From the NCBI RefSeq assembly GCF_000215105.1, contig NC_015588.1:1984001-2048000 (forward strand): a DNA stretch of 64,000 bases, in the 5' to 3' direction. A model generated the notes under the pieces. It had not been told where the DNA came from. It ran no database searches and saw nothing but the letters and a program-made list of their open reading frames with translations. This document shows, piece by piece, positions 62,464-64,000 of the stretch (position 1 is its first letter; each line of letters begins with the position of its first letter). This DNA is from Isoptericola variabilis 225. GTDB lineage: Bacteria; Actinomycetota; Actinomycetes; Actinomycetales; Cellulomonadaceae. The position numbers and the translations under genes were made by a program.

Positions 62464-63474
62464 TCAGCTACCGCCGACCGAGATGCTGGTCGCGCGTGGG
62501 ATGAGTGTGGGCAATGCGCGTCGCACCGGGTGGCCGCCCTCGGGACGAAGCACGAGATCGAGCGCGTCGGCGGCGATCTGTTCGAACGGCACCCTCACGG
62601 ACGTGAGCGGCACAGGCAGCCGAGCAGCCAGGGGTATGTCGTTGTACCCAACCAGCGCGAGGTCACGACCGACGACCCTTCCGGCGGTGTGTGCCGCTCG
62701 CATCACCCCGATCGCCAGGTTGTCGTTGGCGGCGAAGACGGCAGTCGGGCGACCGCTAGTGAAAAGTTGCTCGCCGGCGGCGAGACCATCGTCGATGCCG
62801 TAACCGGCGTAGCGCACACTGTCGCCCGGGATCGACACCCCGCGCTCTGCCAATGCCCGGCGGGCGCCGACGACCCGGTCGTTCGCGCTGGAGGTGAAGC
62901 TCGGACCAGTCACGATGGCGATGTCCCGGTGCCCCAGATCGAGGAGGTGCCGCACGGCAAGGTAGCCACCGGTTTCGTCGTCACCCAGTGCGGACGGGCT
63001 CGCGCCATCCGTTCGGAGCACCAAAGCGTGCGGGACGCCTCGCTCCCGCAAAGAAGCGGGTAGCGCATCGTCGAGGCGCGCTGTCGCGAGAACGACACCC
63101 TCGACATTGCGGTCCAGGAGCGTTTCCGTCGAGCGACGCTCGTCCTCGGGATCGTCCCCACTGGTCGCCACGACCGCGAAATAGCCACGGCGCCTCGCCT
63201 GACGCTCGAGAGCCTCGTACATCATCGCCATCACGGTGTCCGTGAGTCGGGGGACGAGCACGCCAATCGTCCCGGTACCGCCCCGACGCAGGCTCGAGGC
63301 TACGACGTTGCGGCGGTACCCGAGCTCGTCGGCGACGCGCCGGACCCGCTCGGCCGTGGCAGACCGCGACCGGGGGGCGCGCTCGTCGAGCACGCGGCTC
63401 ACCGTCGATGTGCTCACCCCTGCCCTCTCCGCGACGTCGCGCAACGTCACCACCCGCCGTTCGATGCTGTCCAC
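62464..63474 (-). CDS. LacI family transcriptional regulator
   Basis: The 336-residue repressor has the LacI helix-turn-helix VTLRDVAERAGVSTSTVSRVLDERAP, a hinge GTIGVLVPRLTDTVMAMMYEAL and a periplasmic-binding-protein effector domain with VFAANDNLAIGVMRAA and ALVGYNDIPLAARLP. It is divergent from the DapA-family gene; the 26-bp palindrome in between is its probable operator. The effector is likely a sugar or sugar acid, by context. Confidence 0.92.
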   Translation of the reverse strand: MDSIERRVVTLRDVAERAGVSTSTVSRVLDERAPRSRSATAERVRRVADELGYRRNVVASSLRRGGTGTIGVLVPRLTDTVMAMMYEALERQARRRGYFAVVATSGDDPEDERRSTETLLDRNVEGVVLATARLDDALPASLRERGVPHALVLRTDGASPSALGDDETGGYLAVRHLLDLGHRDIAIVTGPSFTSSANDRVVGARRALAERGVSIPGDSVRYAGYGIDDGLAAGEQLFTSGRPTAVFAANDNLAIGVMRAAHTAGRVVGRDLALVGYNDIPLAARLPVPLTSVRVPFEQIAADALDLVLRPEGGHPVRRALPTLIPRATSISVGGS

Positions 63475-63540
63475 CCGTCCTCCGATGTCTCACCGCCGTA
63501 CGCCGATCGCCTGCTCACGGCCGATCTTTCGCCAGACCCC

Positions 63541-63596
63541 TTGACGTGTCCACAGCGTACCTGTCATGGTTGCAATCGTTCCCGGGAACGATTGCA
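63541..63596 (+). promoter_or_regulatory. Promoter and 26-bp perfect palindromic operator for the DapA-family gene
   Basis: TTGACG (63541-63546) and CATGGT 18 bp later form a promoter. Directly after it, 63571-63596 is a perfect palindrome with half-site TGCAATCGTTCCC, covering the predicted transcription start. This is the arrangement expected for repression by the divergent LacI protein. Confidence 0.8.
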
Positions 63597-63635
63597 CTCC
63601 CGGCTTCCGACTCGACGAAGAGAGAAGAGAGGGCC

Positions 63636-64000
63636 ATGACGCTCGACCTCCGCGGACTCAGCCCGGCACCCGTCACCCCGTTCACCCGCGACGGCGACAT
63701 CGACTTCGACGCAATCGCACGCCTCGGCTCCTGGCTCGGTTCGATCGACGGCGTTAAGAGCCTCGTCGTCCTCGGCCACGCCGGCGAGGGCACGTTCCTG
63801 ACGATCGACGAGCAGCTCGACGTCATCCGCGCGTTCCGGGACTCGGTCGAGGGCCGCATCCCGATCGTGGCCGGCATCACCGGCGAGGGGAACAAGGTCG
63901 CCGCCCTGGAGGCCAAGCGTGCCGTCGAGGCTGGAGCCGAGGCTGGCCTGGTCTACCCGTCTCACGGCTGGCTGCGGTTCGGGTACCAAAAGGGCGCGCC
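63636..64000 (+). CDS. Dihydrodipicolinate synthase (DapA) family protein, cut by window end
   Basis: The first 121 codons show the DapA/NAL aldolase family start GLSPAPVTPFTRDGDIDFDA, VVLGHAGEGTFLTIDEQLD, and VAGITGEGNKVAALEAKRAV. The catalytic lysine lies beyond the window. Members include 5-dehydro-4-deoxyglucarate dehydratases and sialic or sugar-acid aldolases; with a LacI regulator, sugar-acid use is likelier than lysine synthesis. GAGAGGG precedes ATG 63636. Confidence 0.9.
   Translation, partial: MTLDLRGLSPAPVTPFTRDGDIDFDAIARLGSWLGSIDGVKSLVVLGHAGEGTFLTIDEQLDVIRAFRDSVEGRIPIVAGITGEGNKVAALEAKRAVEAGAEAGLVYPSHGWLRFGYQKGA

Noticed and set aside
61988..62803. Full 271-codon frame downstream of phoD as one protein
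   Set aside because: Only the first 95 residues look like a real FN3 domain; the rest is Arg-rich and antisense to the LacI gene.
1..64000. tRNA genes, IS elements or prophage
   Set aside because: No tRNA-like T-loop and acceptor pairs, transposase or phage structural motifs were recognised on either strand.

Overview
The window is very GC-rich DNA with dense, mostly single-copy chromosomal genes and short intergenic gaps. Gene content and order point to a Gram-positive actinobacterium; I infer a Cellulomonas-like member of the Micrococcales from protein flavour, without a database check. From pepA to the Nif3 gene the order pepA - sucB - lipB - lipA - DUF4191 - RDD - glnA - glnE - glnA2 - panB - RNase H/phosphatase - C4 zinc ribbon - Nif3 follows the conserved actinobacterial order known from Mycobacterium, with insertions.

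Layout. 0-10.6 kb: DJ-1/PfpI protein, thioesterase, M20 peptidase, DUF3043 protein, aldo/keto reductase, GNAT, a yczE-arcA operon divergent from its MocR-type regulator, and a four-gene operon with overlapping stops and starts that includes pyrD. 10.6-24.6 kb: pepA, sucB, a pseudokinase-like membrane protein, an oxidoreductase, an anchored HNH nuclease, an MMPL transporter and the lipoate genes lipB-lipA. 24.6-34.7 kb: the nitrogen-assimilation block (GlnR-type box, glnA, glnE, glnA2), then panB, ppgK and a STAS anti-sigma antagonist. 34.9-43.2 kb: an EF-G-like GTPase, a decayed metallo-beta-lactamase gene, a MazEF-type toxin-antitoxin pair, RNase P RNA, yaaA and the RNase H/zinc ribbon/Nif3 operon. 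43-64 kb: accessory material, including a sugar transporter with a CBS protein, a PolA-like polymerase, disrupted genes, secreted proteins (ThuA, PhoD, a long coiled coil), a second MocR regulator and, at the right edge, a LacI regulator with a DapA-family gene behind a 26-bp palindromic operator.

Three themes stand out. First, many genes lack a Shine-Dalgarno sequence and have a TANNNT or CAGGAT -10 hexamer 6-8 nt before the start codon, as expected for leaderless mRNAs; one divergent pair has its two -10 boxes only 3 bp apart. Second, accessory genes are often broken by single-base frameshifts or internal deletions (a DHFR-like gene, MBL, tautomerase, kinase, FAH, AKR, LuxR, DUF488, TfoX), which means either real decay or assembly error. 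Third, several regulatory DNA elements can be read directly: a complete four-part GlnR box, MocR-type operators, a LacI-type operator, a family of TGTCAG-bounded palindromes and a 21-bp leader element shared by two secreted-protein genes. No tRNA, prophage, IS element or CRISPR array was seen.
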